Shown here: positions 28,162-36,432 of the stretch, piece after piece
Position numbering within the stretch: the stretch's first letter is position 1
How the letters are laid out: the number at the start of each line of letters is the position of its first letter
DNA from: Streptomyces sp. 35G-GA-8
GTDB lineage: Bacteria > Actinomycetota > Actinomycetes > Streptomycetales > Streptomycetaceae
Length of the DNA: 64,000 nucleotides
Reading direction: 5' to 3'
Assembly: GCF_023534745.1 (NCBI RefSeq)
Contig: NZ_JAMHJQ010000001.1
Span: forward strand, 673,243 to 737,242
Translations under genes and position numbers: made by a program
Notes under the pieces: model-generated
The model's database searches: none
What the model was told of the DNA's origin: nothing
What the model saw: the letters and a program-made list of their open reading frames with translations, nothing else

Positions 28162-29691
28162 ATGGCAGACGACTACCTCGAACGCATCGGCAAGCTCATC
28201 CGTGACGCGCGTCAGCATCGTGGCTGGACGCAGAGCCAGCTTGCCGAAGCTCTGGCCACCAGCCAGAGCGCCGTGAACCGCATCGAGCGCGGTAACCAGA
28301 ACATCAGCCTTGAGATGATCGCGCGCATCGGTGAGGCGCTCGACAGTGAGATCGTGTCCCTCGGCTATGCCGGGCCCATGCATCTGCGGGTGGTCGGCGG
28401 ACGCCGGCTCTCCGGCTCCATCGACGTCAAGACGAGCAAGAACGCGTGCGTGGCACTGCTCTGCGGCTCTCTGCTCAACAAGGGGCGCACGGTGCTGCGC
28501 CGGGTCGCGCGCATCGAGGAGGTGTTCCGGCTCCTGGAGGTGCTCAACTCCATCGGCGTACGGACCCGCTGGATCAACGACGGCGTGGACCTGGAGATCG
28601 TGCCGCCCGCCGAGCTGGACATGGAGGCGATCGACGCGGAGGCGGCCCGCCGCACCCGCTCCATCATCATGTTCCTCGGCCCGCTGCTGCACCGGATGGA
28701 CACCTTCCGGCTGCCGTACGCGGGCGGCTGCGACCTCGGTACGCGCACGATCGAGCCGCATATGATCGCGCTGCGCCGGTTCGGTCTGGACATCGCCGCG
28801 ACCGAGGGCCTCTACCACGCCCAGGTGGACCACACGATCTCGCCGGACCGCCCGATCGTACTGACCGAGCGCGGTGACACCGTCACCGAGAACGCCCTGC
28901 TGGCCGCCGCCCGCCATGACGGCACCACCGTCATCCGCAACGCCTCGTCGAACTACATGGTCCAGGACCTGTGCTTCTTCCTCGAAGCGCTGGGCGTCCG
29001 GGTCGACGGCATCGGCTCGACCACCCTGACCGTGCACGGAGTGCCGTCCATCGATGTGGACGTCGACTACTCCCCCTCCGAGGACCCGGTAGAGGCGATG
29101 AGCCTGATCGCCGCCGCCGTGGTCACCGAGTCCCAGCTGACGATCCGCCGGGTCCCGATCGAGTTCCTGGAGATCGAGCTCGCGGTGCTGGAGGAGATGG
29201 GGCTCGACCACGACCGCACCACCGAGTACTCCGCCGACAACGGCCGTACGCGGCTGGTGGATCTGACGGTACGGCCGTCCAAGCTGGAAGCGCCGATCGA
29301 CAAGATCCACCCGATGCCGTTCCCCGGGCTGAACATCGACAATGTGCCGTTCTTCGCGGCCATCGCGGCGGTGGCCCAGGGCCAGACCCTGATCCACGAC
29401 TGGGTCTACGACAACCGCGCCATCTACCTCACGGACCTCAACCGCCTCGGCGGCCGGCTCCAACTCCTCGACCCCCACCGCGTCCTGGTCGAGGGCCCGA
29501 CCCGCTGGCGCGCGGCCGAGATGATGTGCCCGCCGGCGCTGCGGCCGGCCGTGGTCGTGCTGTTGGCGATGATGGCGGCGGAGGGTACGTCCGTACTCCG
29601 CAATGTCTATGTCATCAACCGAGGTTACGAGGACCTTGCGGAGCGTCTGAACTCGGTGGGCGCGCAGATCGAGATCTTCCGGGACATCTGA
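28162..29691 (+). CDS. murA: MurA-like UDP-GlcNAc enolpyruvyl transferase with N-terminal XRE helix-turn-helix
   Basis: A 509-residue fusion. Residues about 8-62 are an XRE/Cro-type helix-turn-helix (LIRDARQHRGWTQSQLAEAL, then SQSAVNRIERGNQNIS). Residues about 75-509 are an EPSP-synthase-fold MurA domain, which adds enolpyruvate from PEP to UDP-GlcNAc in peptidoglycan synthesis. Active-site features are kept: SKNA near the start of the domain, the PEP-binding Cys in AGGCDLGTRTIEPH, and the C-terminal RGYEDLAERL. So it may be both enzyme and DNA-binding regulator. The ATG has no ribosome site; GATAAT lies 8 bases before it, so the mRNA is probably leaderless. Streptomyces carries this fused paralogue beside a normal MurA (from memory). 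It ends at a 13-bp hairpin. Confidence 0.95.
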   Translation: MADDYLERIGKLIRDARQHRGWTQSQLAEALATSQSAVNRIERGNQNISLEMIARIGEALDSEIVSLGYAGPMHLRVVGGRRLSGSIDVKTSKNACVALLCGSLLNKGRTVLRRVARIEEVFRLLEVLNSIGVRTRWINDGVDLEIVPPAELDMEAIDAEAARRTRSIIMFLGPLLHRMDTFRLPYAGGCDLGTRTIEPHMIALRRFGLDIAATEGLYHAQVDHTISPDRPIVLTERGDTVTENALLAAARHDGTTVIRNASSNYMVQDLCFFLEALGVRVDGIGSTTLTVHGVPSIDVDVDYSPSEDPVEAMSLIAAAVVTESQLTIRRVPIEFLEIELAVLEEMGLDHDRTTEYSADNGRTRLVDLTVRPSKLEAPIDKIHPMPFPGLNIDNVPFFAAIAAVAQGQTLIHDWVYDNRAIYLTDLNRLGGRLQLLDPHRVLVEGPTRWRAAEMMCPPALRPAVVVLLAMMAAEGTSVLRNVYVINRGYEDLAERLNSVGAQIEIFRDI

Positions 29692-29702
29692 TCCGGCGCA
29701 AT

Positions 29703-29732
29703 GTCGTGCCCCTTGGAGGCAAGGGGCACGAC
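29703..29732 (+). terminator. Terminator after HTH-murA
   Basis: Perfect 13-base inverted repeat GTCGTGCCCCTTG / CAAGGGGCACGAC with a GAGG loop, 11 bases after the murA stop. Confidence 0.8.
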
Positions 29733-30316
29733 ACCTCAACATGCCAGCTGACCTGCAAGTACTCACCTTCACAACCCTTCATTGATCACTGTTGTTTTTC
29801 AGCGCCTTGTGCAACGCACGTGCAAGATGATCTTGAATGGTTGACGGTGCGTCAGATATGTCTGAGTACCCGTCAGCCTTTGCGGAGAGTTGTCGTCGAA
29901 GTGGCCTAGCAACGTCCGAGGAGCGGCGGTGACGGCGGCGTCCCACGTCCCCGTCGGTGACCGGCAAGCGCGGTTCGTGTTGATGCAGTCGCCGCCCACG
30001 AAGTATCGGCCCATGTTCAATCCGCACCTGTACCCGTTGGTCGCGGCGATCCGTGCGGCTCGGCCGGACGTCGGTGCAGCCGTCCCCGCGCGGCAGCCCG
30101 CCAGGCGTCCTGCTGAGGCGGGCCGGACGCCTACCCCGACATAGCCACGGCCCCGATCTGCGGGTTCCGGCGATTGATCGCCTACACCACCTGGCGGGAC
30201 CATCTCCAAGGTGGACGGTCATCGTCTGCTGACGTTCGAGGCCTCGGGACTTGGCTGCGGCCATGGGCAAGCACCTGAACCAAGCGGGCCTCAGAAGGTG
30301 AACACCGGCGATACGG
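29733..30316. other. Non-coding or decayed stretch at the start of the defence island
   Basis: Nearly 600 bases without a gene I can name. The composition falls sharply after the murA terminator (AT-rich 29740-29880). One short plus-strand frame is listed separately. I saw no tRNA, integrase or clear attachment-site repeat. It may be the junction between conserved chromosome and inserted DNA, or a decayed gene. Confidence 0.5.
29929..30144 (+). CDS. Possible small hypothetical protein or gene remnant
   Basis: A 71-codon frame with a GTG start preceded by GAGGAG at a good distance. The first 45 residues (including FVLMQSPPTKYRPMFNPH and LYPLVAAIRAAR) look protein-like. The tail is a low-complexity Ala/Arg/Pro stretch, as expected if a longer gene had been truncated. 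I do not recognise it, and it could be chance. Confidence 0.2.
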   Translation: MTAASHVPVGDRQARFVLMQSPPTKYRPMFNPHLYPLVAAIRAARPDVGAAVPARQPARRPAEAGRTPTPT

Positions 30317-31114
30317 CTATTCCAGGTCCCAAACGGCGCTGAAGAGGGCCAGCTCAAGCACGTCTGGGGCTGCGGGCCAGTCGATCGACGCGGCCGCGAG
30401 TCGCTCGTTGGCGGCGTACATCCACCGGAGGTAGACGTCGTAACGGTGGGAGCTCCAGCCGCTGTCGCGCCAGATCCACTTGGCGATCGCCTCGGACCAC
30501 TCGTAGCCAACCGCACGTCCAACCTTCGTGGCGTGCCTGCGCAGGACCCCGGCGAGCACGCTGTCGAGGATCAGGGGACGCGGGCCCTTCACGTCTGGCA
30601 GCGCCTGGCCCGCGAAGTAAAGGAATTTGGTGAGGAACGCCGGCCCGAGGCCATCGAGAGTGTGCAGCACCTCGTAGGCTGCGACCGCGCCCTCGTCGAC
30701 GAGCAGGGACACCGCCTCGGTGAGGACGGCCTCAGCGCTGGGCTGGGCGAGCACCTGACGAGTGCGGTACGGGCCGTAGCCCGTAACACCGTAGCCCCAC
30801 ACCTGCGTGGCCACGAACGCCTCTGCCCAGCTCTCGGACTGCTCCGCGGCCCGGACCGCGGCCACGACTTCGGCTCGGCTCACCGAGGCCGAATCGGCCG
30901 CCGCCCGGTCGGCGAAGGCGGTGGGCCAGGGTGTTACGGCCATCCAGGTGGATGGCGCGTACGGGATGGTGTGAGGGCCACTTCCGTTCGCGTACCGCTG
31001 GCCGCGCTCCGGGTCGGCTAGCCACTGCCCCAGTGACTCCACCGCGCTTATCGGCAGCAGCAGTTCGAGCATCGTCTCATCGAGCTTGTCCGCCTGCCTC
31101 TGGCCGTACCTCAT
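30317..31114 (-). CDS. OGG-fold DNA glycosylase-like protein
   Basis: A 265-residue protein resembling the 8-oxoguanine-glycosylase-fold family found near actinobacterial defence genes. A helix-hairpin-helix-like segment LDGLGPAFLTKFLYFAG is followed by PLILDSVLAGVLRRH. Lys163 and Asp184 fall where OGG enzymes keep their catalytic Lys and Asp. It might excise modified bases from foreign DNA, or it may only bind DNA. The start is uncertain; ATG 31114 is used because the sequence before it (to 31210) is less protein-like, but ATGs at 31153 and 31141 are in frame. It stands alone downstream of an IS3 remnant. Confidence 0.6.
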   Translation of the reverse strand: MRYGQRQADKLDETMLELLLPISAVESLGQWLADPERGQRYANGSGPHTIPYAPSTWMAVTPWPTAFADRAAADSASVSRAEVVAAVRAAEQSESWAEAFVATQVWGYGVTGYGPYRTRQVLAQPSAEAVLTEAVSLLVDEGAVAAYEVLHTLDGLGPAFLTKFLYFAGQALPDVKGPRPLILDSVLAGVLRRHATKVGRAVGYEWSEAIAKWIWRDSGWSSHRYDVYLRWMYAANERLAAASIDWPAAPDVLELALFSAVWDLE

Positions 31115-31338
31115 GACTATCGTCGCCCCCCATCTCCTCATGTGACGCGTCATAGTGGCATGTAGCGGTGACTGAGGCGCCACGCCGACCCTCGACTGCT
31201 GGCTTTGCACCGCTTCCCGCTACTGCGGTCACCAGGGTCGGGTCTGCTGCAAGGTTGGGTGACAGGTTTGACCTGCCCCATGTCTCGGGTTCCAATTCTG
31301 GTGGCTACCTGACAGCCCTTCGCGGAAGGCTGGCAGTC

Positions 31339-31431
31339 ATGCCTCGCCCCTATCCTCAAGAGTTCCGGGCGCGTGCCATCGCACTGGTCCGCGCCGGAAA
31401 GCAGGCCAAGCAGACTGCCGCGAGGCCGTAA
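31339..31431 (+). pseudogene. IS3-family transposase OrfA fragment
   Basis: The 30 residues begin MPRPYPQEFRARAIALVRAG and match the conserved N-terminus of IS3-type OrfA proteins, whose helix-turn-helix should continue for about 70 more residues. It stops at TAA after QTAARP instead. The upstream TGACCTGCCCC near 31271 resembles an IS3-type terminal repeat. The element is therefore a remnant, with its right part deleted against the HEPN gene. Confidence 0.65.
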
Positions 31432-31432
31432 C

Positions 31433-31459
31433 CGTAGGGGCACACTGACTGCCCCTACG
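31433..31459 (-). terminator. Hairpin at the 3' end of the HEPN gene
   Basis: CGTAGGGGCA-CACTGAC-TGCCCCTACG, a perfect 10-base stem that overlaps the HEPN stop codon. Confidence 0.65.
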
Positions 31460-32867
31460 TGGCTCGAAGCAGCTGTGCATCCGAGGGCAGCAGGGCAGGA
31501 GAAGCCGCGTCGAAGAACGCGCGCAACGGCTTCATCACCACGGCAGCGCGGGCGGTGTCTGCCAGCAAGGTCTTGTCCAACTCCAGCGGCAGATCCAGCC
31601 CGGTCGGCACTGTGGTGACCAGCCAACGCAGCATGACGCCGTGCGCGACGCGGCGCAGCATCTCCAGCTCCTTCGCATCGATGTCACGCGTGTCGTCTCC
31701 GTGGGCGTACTTCGAGCGGCGCGTGTACGCCCTGCCAACCACCTCGGCGACCTCAAGGCGCAGCGGATCGGTCATCCACAAAGCCGCGGCCCGCTGCTTC
31801 ACCTTGCGGCTGAGATCGGTTTGCCCTTCGTCCGCCAGAAGCGCTTCCATGGCGATCACGTAGTGCAGCGTGACCTCGTCTGCGTCCTCCTCCCACACGA
31901 AATCATTGCCGTAGGTGCGGTGGGCGGCCCGCAGGAGGTGCTCGGCGGCGCGCTGCAGGCGCCGTGCCCGAGTCTTGGCTTTCTTGTTCCTCCCGTCGGC
32001 GCCCTCGAGCACCGCGCCGATCAAGCCGTCGACGGCCGCGCAGAAAACGCCGAGCCGGGAAATGTCCCGACCCGTCAGCCGCCACAGCCCCGTCTCTCGC
32101 CGTTCGTACTCGATCTCCTGGCCGTCGCCGGCGGAATAGATGTCCGGGACCACCGGCACAGAGCCGGCGTACAGATCCGCGCACCGTCTCGGCTCGACGA
32201 TGAACCAGGCATTCATCCTGATGACATCATCGCTCCACAGCAGCATGGGCAGTAGCGGACGCCAGTGGTGGAGTTCGGGACATGACGGCATCTCCAGAAG
32301 TGGAAACCGGTGACCGCTGAGCAGGGGCCGATCCGGGACCACCCGCCGAAGAAACGGAGCGCCCTTGAGGACGGACACGTTCTGCCAGCTGGCAGGAGCT
32401 GACGGCATCACGGCGTACATGGGCGGCAGCAGCTGCTTCGTCTCCTCATCCGAAAGCGCTTCCAGCACATACTCGCCGATCTCAATCCGCGTGCCAGCTG
32501 GGATCTCCCCGTCGAGAAGCAGCCAGTCCTCCGAGGAAGGCAGCGAGGCACGACAGAACCTACCGAACTCCGCCACCGCCCGGTCCAGATCGACGTCCTG
32601 GCCGCGCGCGACGGCATCGGCGATGAGCCCCAACCCACTCAGCCCCAACAGCATCTCGTTACGAAGACGATGATCCTTGGAATAGAGATCGGGACGCCGT
32701 TCCTCAGGCGCAAGCGCAACGACACTGGCGGTGACCCGTGACCAGCTGGCAAGAGCACTCAGCGGCCGCCAATCCCCCACGTACGATCCAGCCGACCCGG
32801 GCGCGCGTACGTCGGCGAACCAAGCCATCAACTCAGCCGCGAAGGGCTGCAGTTCATCAGAGTCCAC
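31455..32867 (-). CDS. ApeA/HEPN-domain protein, putative RNase
   Basis: A 470-residue protein with a C-terminal Apea-like HEPN domain. The HEPN ribonuclease motif R-x4-H is RSKYAH (Arg about 384, His about 389), preceded by the family segment VIAMEALLADEGQTDLSRKVKQRAAAL. The N-terminal 280 residues are not recognised; they include WRPLLPMLLWSDDVIRMNAWF and are probably a sensing domain. ApeA proteins block phage by cutting tRNA or other RNA after infection is sensed (established for ApeA in E. coli). The start is a GTG at 32867 with a weak ribosome site. It is divergent from the PD-(D/E)XK nuclease. A function in abortive defence is inferred from domain and location. Confidence 0.65.
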   Translation of the reverse strand: MDSDELQPFAAELMAWFADVRAPGSAGSYVGDWRPLSALASWSRVTASVVALAPEERRPDLYSKDHRLRNEMLLGLSGLGLIADAVARGQDVDLDRAVAEFGRFCRASLPSSEDWLLLDGEIPAGTRIEIGEYVLEALSDEETKQLLPPMYAVMPSAPASWQNVSVLKGAPFLRRVVPDRPLLSGHRFPLLEMPSCPELHHWRPLLPMLLWSDDVIRMNAWFIVEPRRCADLYAGSVPVVPDIYSAGDGQEIEYERRETGLWRLTGRDISRLGVFCAAVDGLIGAVLEGADGRNKKAKTRARRLQRAAEHLLRAAHRTYGNDFVWEEDADEVTLHYVIAMEALLADEGQTDLSRKVKQRAAALWMTDPLRLEVAEVVGRAYTRRSKYAHGDDTRDIDAKELEMLRRVAHGVMLRWLVTTVPTGLDLPLELDKTLLADTARAAVVMKPLRAFFDAASPALLPSDAQLLRAT

Positions 32868-33035
32868 ACACTCAAGCGTATCGATTTGCTGGGTAGGGCT
32901 GCGGCGGTGCGAGAGCGACCGAGTGGATCACAGGCCCTAAGTTGATCGTTGAGGAGCAGTTGCTTCGGCAGTGCATTGGTCGGTGAGATGATCGCCTTCG
33001 GCTGTGTGACCAGCTCGTAGATGGGGGCGGCAACA

Positions 33036-34094
33036 ATGCTCAAGGACTCGTCGTTGCGTGGCTACTTACTCGAAGAGTCGCTGGCCTGGCTGCTGCGCTG
33101 CAGCGGCTACCGGCTTCTCGTCCACGAAGATCAGGATCCGGTGGAGTTGGTGACGGAGGGCCAGACTCTACGGGTCCGAGGGCGGGGCGCGCTCCACCAG
33201 GTCGACGTTCTCGGAGAGTTCGCCTTCACCCCGGCGTTCTCCATGCCGGTGCGGCTGTTTCTGGAAGCCAAGTACTACCAGACACGCTGCGAGTTGGAGG
33301 TCGTCCGGAACGCCCACGGTGTTGTGCACGACGTGAACGAGAACTTCATGACGGGCACCGGGACGCGGCCCCGGCAGCGGTACAAGTACTCGTACGCGTT
33401 GTTCTCCGCGAGTGGGTTCACCGCCGACGCCCAGAAGTACGCGCTCGCCCACCAGATCTCTCTCGTGGATCTGTCGGGTGCCTCCTTCGCCTGGCTGCTT
33501 GGCCACATCGGAGCTACGGCGACGAGTCTGTGCACGGCGCAGCAGCATCTGCCGAAGTCGGCCCCGTTCCCGCTGAATTGGATGCGCTCCGAGCTGCGGA
33601 AGGCGCTGGGGACATCCCCGCTGGAGCTGCCACCCGTTTCCATCCCCGAGGGGAAGTTCAAGCAGGCCGGCGGCACCGTGATTGAGGACTTCGCCACGGT
33701 GCTCCGGCAGCACAGCGACGCGGAGCTGCTCCTCGGTTTCCCAGCCGCACCATTCATCCTGCCGCTCGCCGCCGATGATCACCGAGGGTTCCTGGAGTAC
33801 GCGGAGGCCAAGCCCGACCATACGGTGCGGATCAGGCGACGGGGCGTGGGAGCCACGGCGGAATGGACGCTCTCACCCGCAGACGCGGTCGGCGCCTATG
33901 AACTGGCCTTCAAGCTTCCAGAGCACATCGAGGAGTGGATCAGCGGCATCGGGGAGAAGGAGCGCCACCGCACCGCGGAGGTCAAGAAGCAATTCCTGTC
34001 GGCGATCACGCTCTACCGCATGAACGGAACGGGCGTACGCGCTTACCAGCTGCGCTATGAGGCAAGTTCTCTGTCCCGGACTGGGGCCCCGTAG
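33036..34094 (+). CDS. Restriction endonuclease-like PD-(D/E)XK protein
   Basis: A 352-residue protein with a nuclease core near the N-terminus: Glu14 in LLEESLAWLLRCSGY, Asp57 in HQVDVLGEF, and the pair Glu77-Ala-Lys79 in LFLEAKYY. This is the order and spacing of Mrr-like PD-(D/E)XK nucleases. The remaining 270 residues have no motif I know and may recognise DNA or a partner. The ATG at 33036 has GGGGGCGG before it; an ATG at 33021 is also in frame. It converges on the RelE-UvrD gene with a 31-base gap, so it is not part of that operon, but it may be a stand-alone type IV-like enzyme or an accessory. Confidence 0.65.
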   Translation: MLKDSSLRGYLLEESLAWLLRCSGYRLLVHEDQDPVELVTEGQTLRVRGRGALHQVDVLGEFAFTPAFSMPVRLFLEAKYYQTRCELEVVRNAHGVVHDVNENFMTGTGTRPRQRYKYSYALFSASGFTADAQKYALAHQISLVDLSGASFAWLLGHIGATATSLCTAQQHLPKSAPFPLNWMRSELRKALGTSPLELPPVSIPEGKFKQAGGTVIEDFATVLRQHSDAELLLGFPAAPFILPLAADDHRGFLEYAEAKPDHTVRIRRRGVGATAEWTLSPADAVGAYELAFKLPEHIEEWISGIGEKERHRTAEVKKQFLSAITLYRMNGTGVRAYQLRYEASSLSRTGAP

Positions 34095-34125
34095 GTACTC
34101 CGGCCCGGGAGTGCCATACAGCGTG

Positions 34126-36432
34126 TCAGATCGGCAGGTACGGGCTGGGCTTGTCGTGCCAGCTGATGTTCAAGGCGTCGCGGGCCCGGGTCGTGGCGAC
34201 GAACAGCAGGGAGCGAGCCTTGCGCTGCTCGCGTTCGTAGCGAGGCGGGTCTTCGGTGCGGTAGCGCTCGATGACGCTGGTGCGCGGGATGATGCCGTCG
34301 CTGGCGCCGACGATGGCGAGGCGCTGGTACTCGAGTCCCTTGAAGCGGTGCATGGTGCCGACGTGAACTTCGCCGTCGCCCTTGGGGCCGTCCTTCGTTA
34401 GTTCGGCGCAGGTGATGCCCGCCTTGGTAGCCAGGTAATACATGGTCTGGCTGACCATGTCGCGGTCGGCCACGCACACGGCGATGCGGCCGCTGGGGTC
34501 GAGGGAGGCGCCCTTTTCGTCGGTGGAGAGTTCCTCGCGCCACGTGCTCAAGGTCGTGGCGAGTCCGGCGAGTTCGTCGTCCCAGGTGTCGTACCGATTG
34601 AAGTCGGGCTTGGGACCGTGGAGGACGGAACGGTATCCGGCGAGCGTGTCGGTGCCGTCGTCGAGGTCGTCGTACGTGACCTTCTCGTTCTTGCTCTTGG
34701 GGTCAACGACGCGGAGGGCCTCGGCGAGGATCTCCTTCGTCGTGCGGTAGCTCAGGGTCAGCCGTGAGGCACGGCCTCGGATGTTGACGCCGAGGGCGCC
34801 GAGAGCGACCTGGTGGTCGTAGATGCGCTGGTGGGTGTCGCCCGCGACGAACATGTCGTTGGGCTGGTCAGGGTCGGCCATGGCCCGCAGCATCTTCCAG
34901 TGCGCGGGGCGCAGGTCCTGGGCCTCGTCGACGACAATGTGCCGGTAGCGGTATCCGATGTAGCGCATGCCGGAGCTGTCATCGCGGTGGATGAGGTCCT
35001 TGCCACCGATCTCTTCCTTGTACTCGCGGCGGGCCCTGATCTTCGCGGCGCGCTCGATCTCGAAGCGGGCGGCGCGTTCGGCGGCCTGGCCCCACGTCTC
35101 GACGCCGAGCTTGTCGAGGCGGGCGGTGAACTGCTCGATGAGCTTCCAGATGTGGTTGCGCTCAGGGCGGGTCAGCGCGCGGCCCCGGCCGGCGCGCCGG
35201 GCCTTGAAGTAGTCGGAGCGGGTGGGGACCGACTGGCCGAGGATCACCTGCTCCCACTCCTCGAGGAGGAACTCCGGCTCCCAGCGTCGGTCGTCGAGTT
35301 CGGCCAGCAGTTGGCGCATCTCGTTCAAGGCCACGTGGTCGTAGACGCGCTGCTTGCCACGTCCGGGGGCGGTGTTCTCGCCCAGGACGCGAGCGGCGAG
35401 CTGGTCGATGTGGGCGATGTCGACGCGGGCCAGCAGCTCCGGTTCAACGAGGGAGGCGAGCCGCAGGCGCAGGTCGGTAGTGAGGTTCTTGGTGAAGGTG
35501 GTCAGCAGGATCGGCTTGTTGTGCCCGGGGGGCAGCTGCTCAGCGAGGTGCTTGACCCGGTGCAGGGCGACGATCGTCTTGCCGGTGCCGGGACCGCCGG
35601 AGACGCGGGCAGGGCCGTTGTAGTGGCGGTGGACGATGCGTTCTTGCGTGGGGTGGAGGAAGACCTTCCACGCGCGGAAGTCGCCTTCCTCGATGACTGC
35701 GCGGACTGCGTCGTCGACTGTGGTGACCTTGGTACGGGAGAACGCTGTAGCGAAGTCGTCGGGGTCGGGCTGCTGGTCGAGTTTGACCGGTGCGGTGATC
35801 TCATTGCGGACTTCGTCGATGTCCATCCCGGCGGCGAGGCCGTACAGGATGTCCTTCGACAACAGCGGGGCGCTCTCGACGAGTTGGTCGAGCTCAGCGC
35901 TGGTGGTCACCGTAAGCGCCAGGTCGATCAGCTGCTCGGCGACGCCGAGACCCTGCAGTTGCCCTGCGTCGTACGCGGAGAGCAGCGCCGGCGCCGCAGG
36001 CTCGGGCTCAGGGACAGTCTCGGGCTTGGAGGCCTGCTCCTCCGGCTCGGCCGGAGTGAGGGTGATGCCGACCCTGCGGAGAGCGCTGTCGCCGACGACG
36101 GCGAGGTCGACGAACTCGATCTCGCCGGTGACGCGGTTGACAGCGACCTGAAGCTCTTCGTAGACGTCCTTGCGGTGCCGGACGGCGATGACCAGCCAGC
36201 TCTCGGCGCCGTCTGCGTCGACACCGGTGGGGGTGAGCAGGGCCCGATAGTCCTGGTTGACGCGAGCCGACCAGATACGGGAGTCGCCCTTGAGCTTCTT
36301 CTTCCTGAGACCCGGGAGATCGGGGTTGTTCCGGAAGTTGTGGCAGAAGTCGTAGAACTGGGCCTTGACCGAGCGGTCGAGCTTGTACAGCTCCTGTTCG
36401 GCTTTGCGGTACAGGCTGAGCCGGGCGGTCAT
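34126..36432 (-). CDS. RelE-like domain fused to UvrD/Rep-type helicase
   Basis: A 768-residue fusion. The ATG at 36432 overlaps the stop of the DUF1998 helicase (ATGA). Residues 1-95 have a RelE/ParE toxin-like pattern: YRKAEQELYKLDRSVKAQF, LKGDSRIWSARVNQDYRALL, then a closing strand VIAVRHRKDVYEEL. From about residue 265 it is a superfamily 1 helicase: Walker A SGGPGTGKT near 279, VVDEAQDL, GDTHQRIYDH, LSYRTTKEI, MHRFKGLEY and VATTRARD. It is the last gene of the five-gene operon. RelE cuts mRNA on the ribosome, but here the fold may serve only to bind nucleic acid or sense a state. The helicase should move 3' to 5' on single-stranded DNA. Confidence 0.85.
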   Translation of the reverse strand: MTARLSLYRKAEQELYKLDRSVKAQFYDFCHNFRNNPDLPGLRKKKLKGDSRIWSARVNQDYRALLTPTGVDADGAESWLVIAVRHRKDVYEELQVAVNRVTGEIEFVDLAVVGDSALRRVGITLTPAEPEEQASKPETVPEPEPAAPALLSAYDAGQLQGLGVAEQLIDLALTVTTSAELDQLVESAPLLSKDILYGLAAGMDIDEVRNEITAPVKLDQQPDPDDFATAFSRTKVTTVDDAVRAVIEEGDFRAWKVFLHPTQERIVHRHYNGPARVSGGPGTGKTIVALHRVKHLAEQLPPGHNKPILLTTFTKNLTTDLRLRLASLVEPELLARVDIAHIDQLAARVLGENTAPGRGKQRVYDHVALNEMRQLLAELDDRRWEPEFLLEEWEQVILGQSVPTRSDYFKARRAGRGRALTRPERNHIWKLIEQFTARLDKLGVETWGQAAERAARFEIERAAKIRARREYKEEIGGKDLIHRDDSSGMRYIGYRYRHIVVDEAQDLRPAHWKMLRAMADPDQPNDMFVAGDTHQRIYDHQVALGALGVNIRGRASRLTLSYRTTKEILAEALRVVDPKSKNEKVTYDDLDDGTDTLAGYRSVLHGPKPDFNRYDTWDDELAGLATTLSTWREELSTDEKGASLDPSGRIAVCVADRDMVSQTMYYLATKAGITCAELTKDGPKGDGEVHVGTMHRFKGLEYQRLAIVGASDGIIPRTSVIERYRTEDPPRYEREQRKARSLLFVATTRARDALNISWHDKPSPYLPI

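Noticed and set aside
29692-30316. Search for a tRNA or attachment site at the island boundary
   Set aside because: No T-loop GGTTCGAATCC-type sequence, cloverleaf or direct repeat pair was visible by eye; an att site remains unproven.
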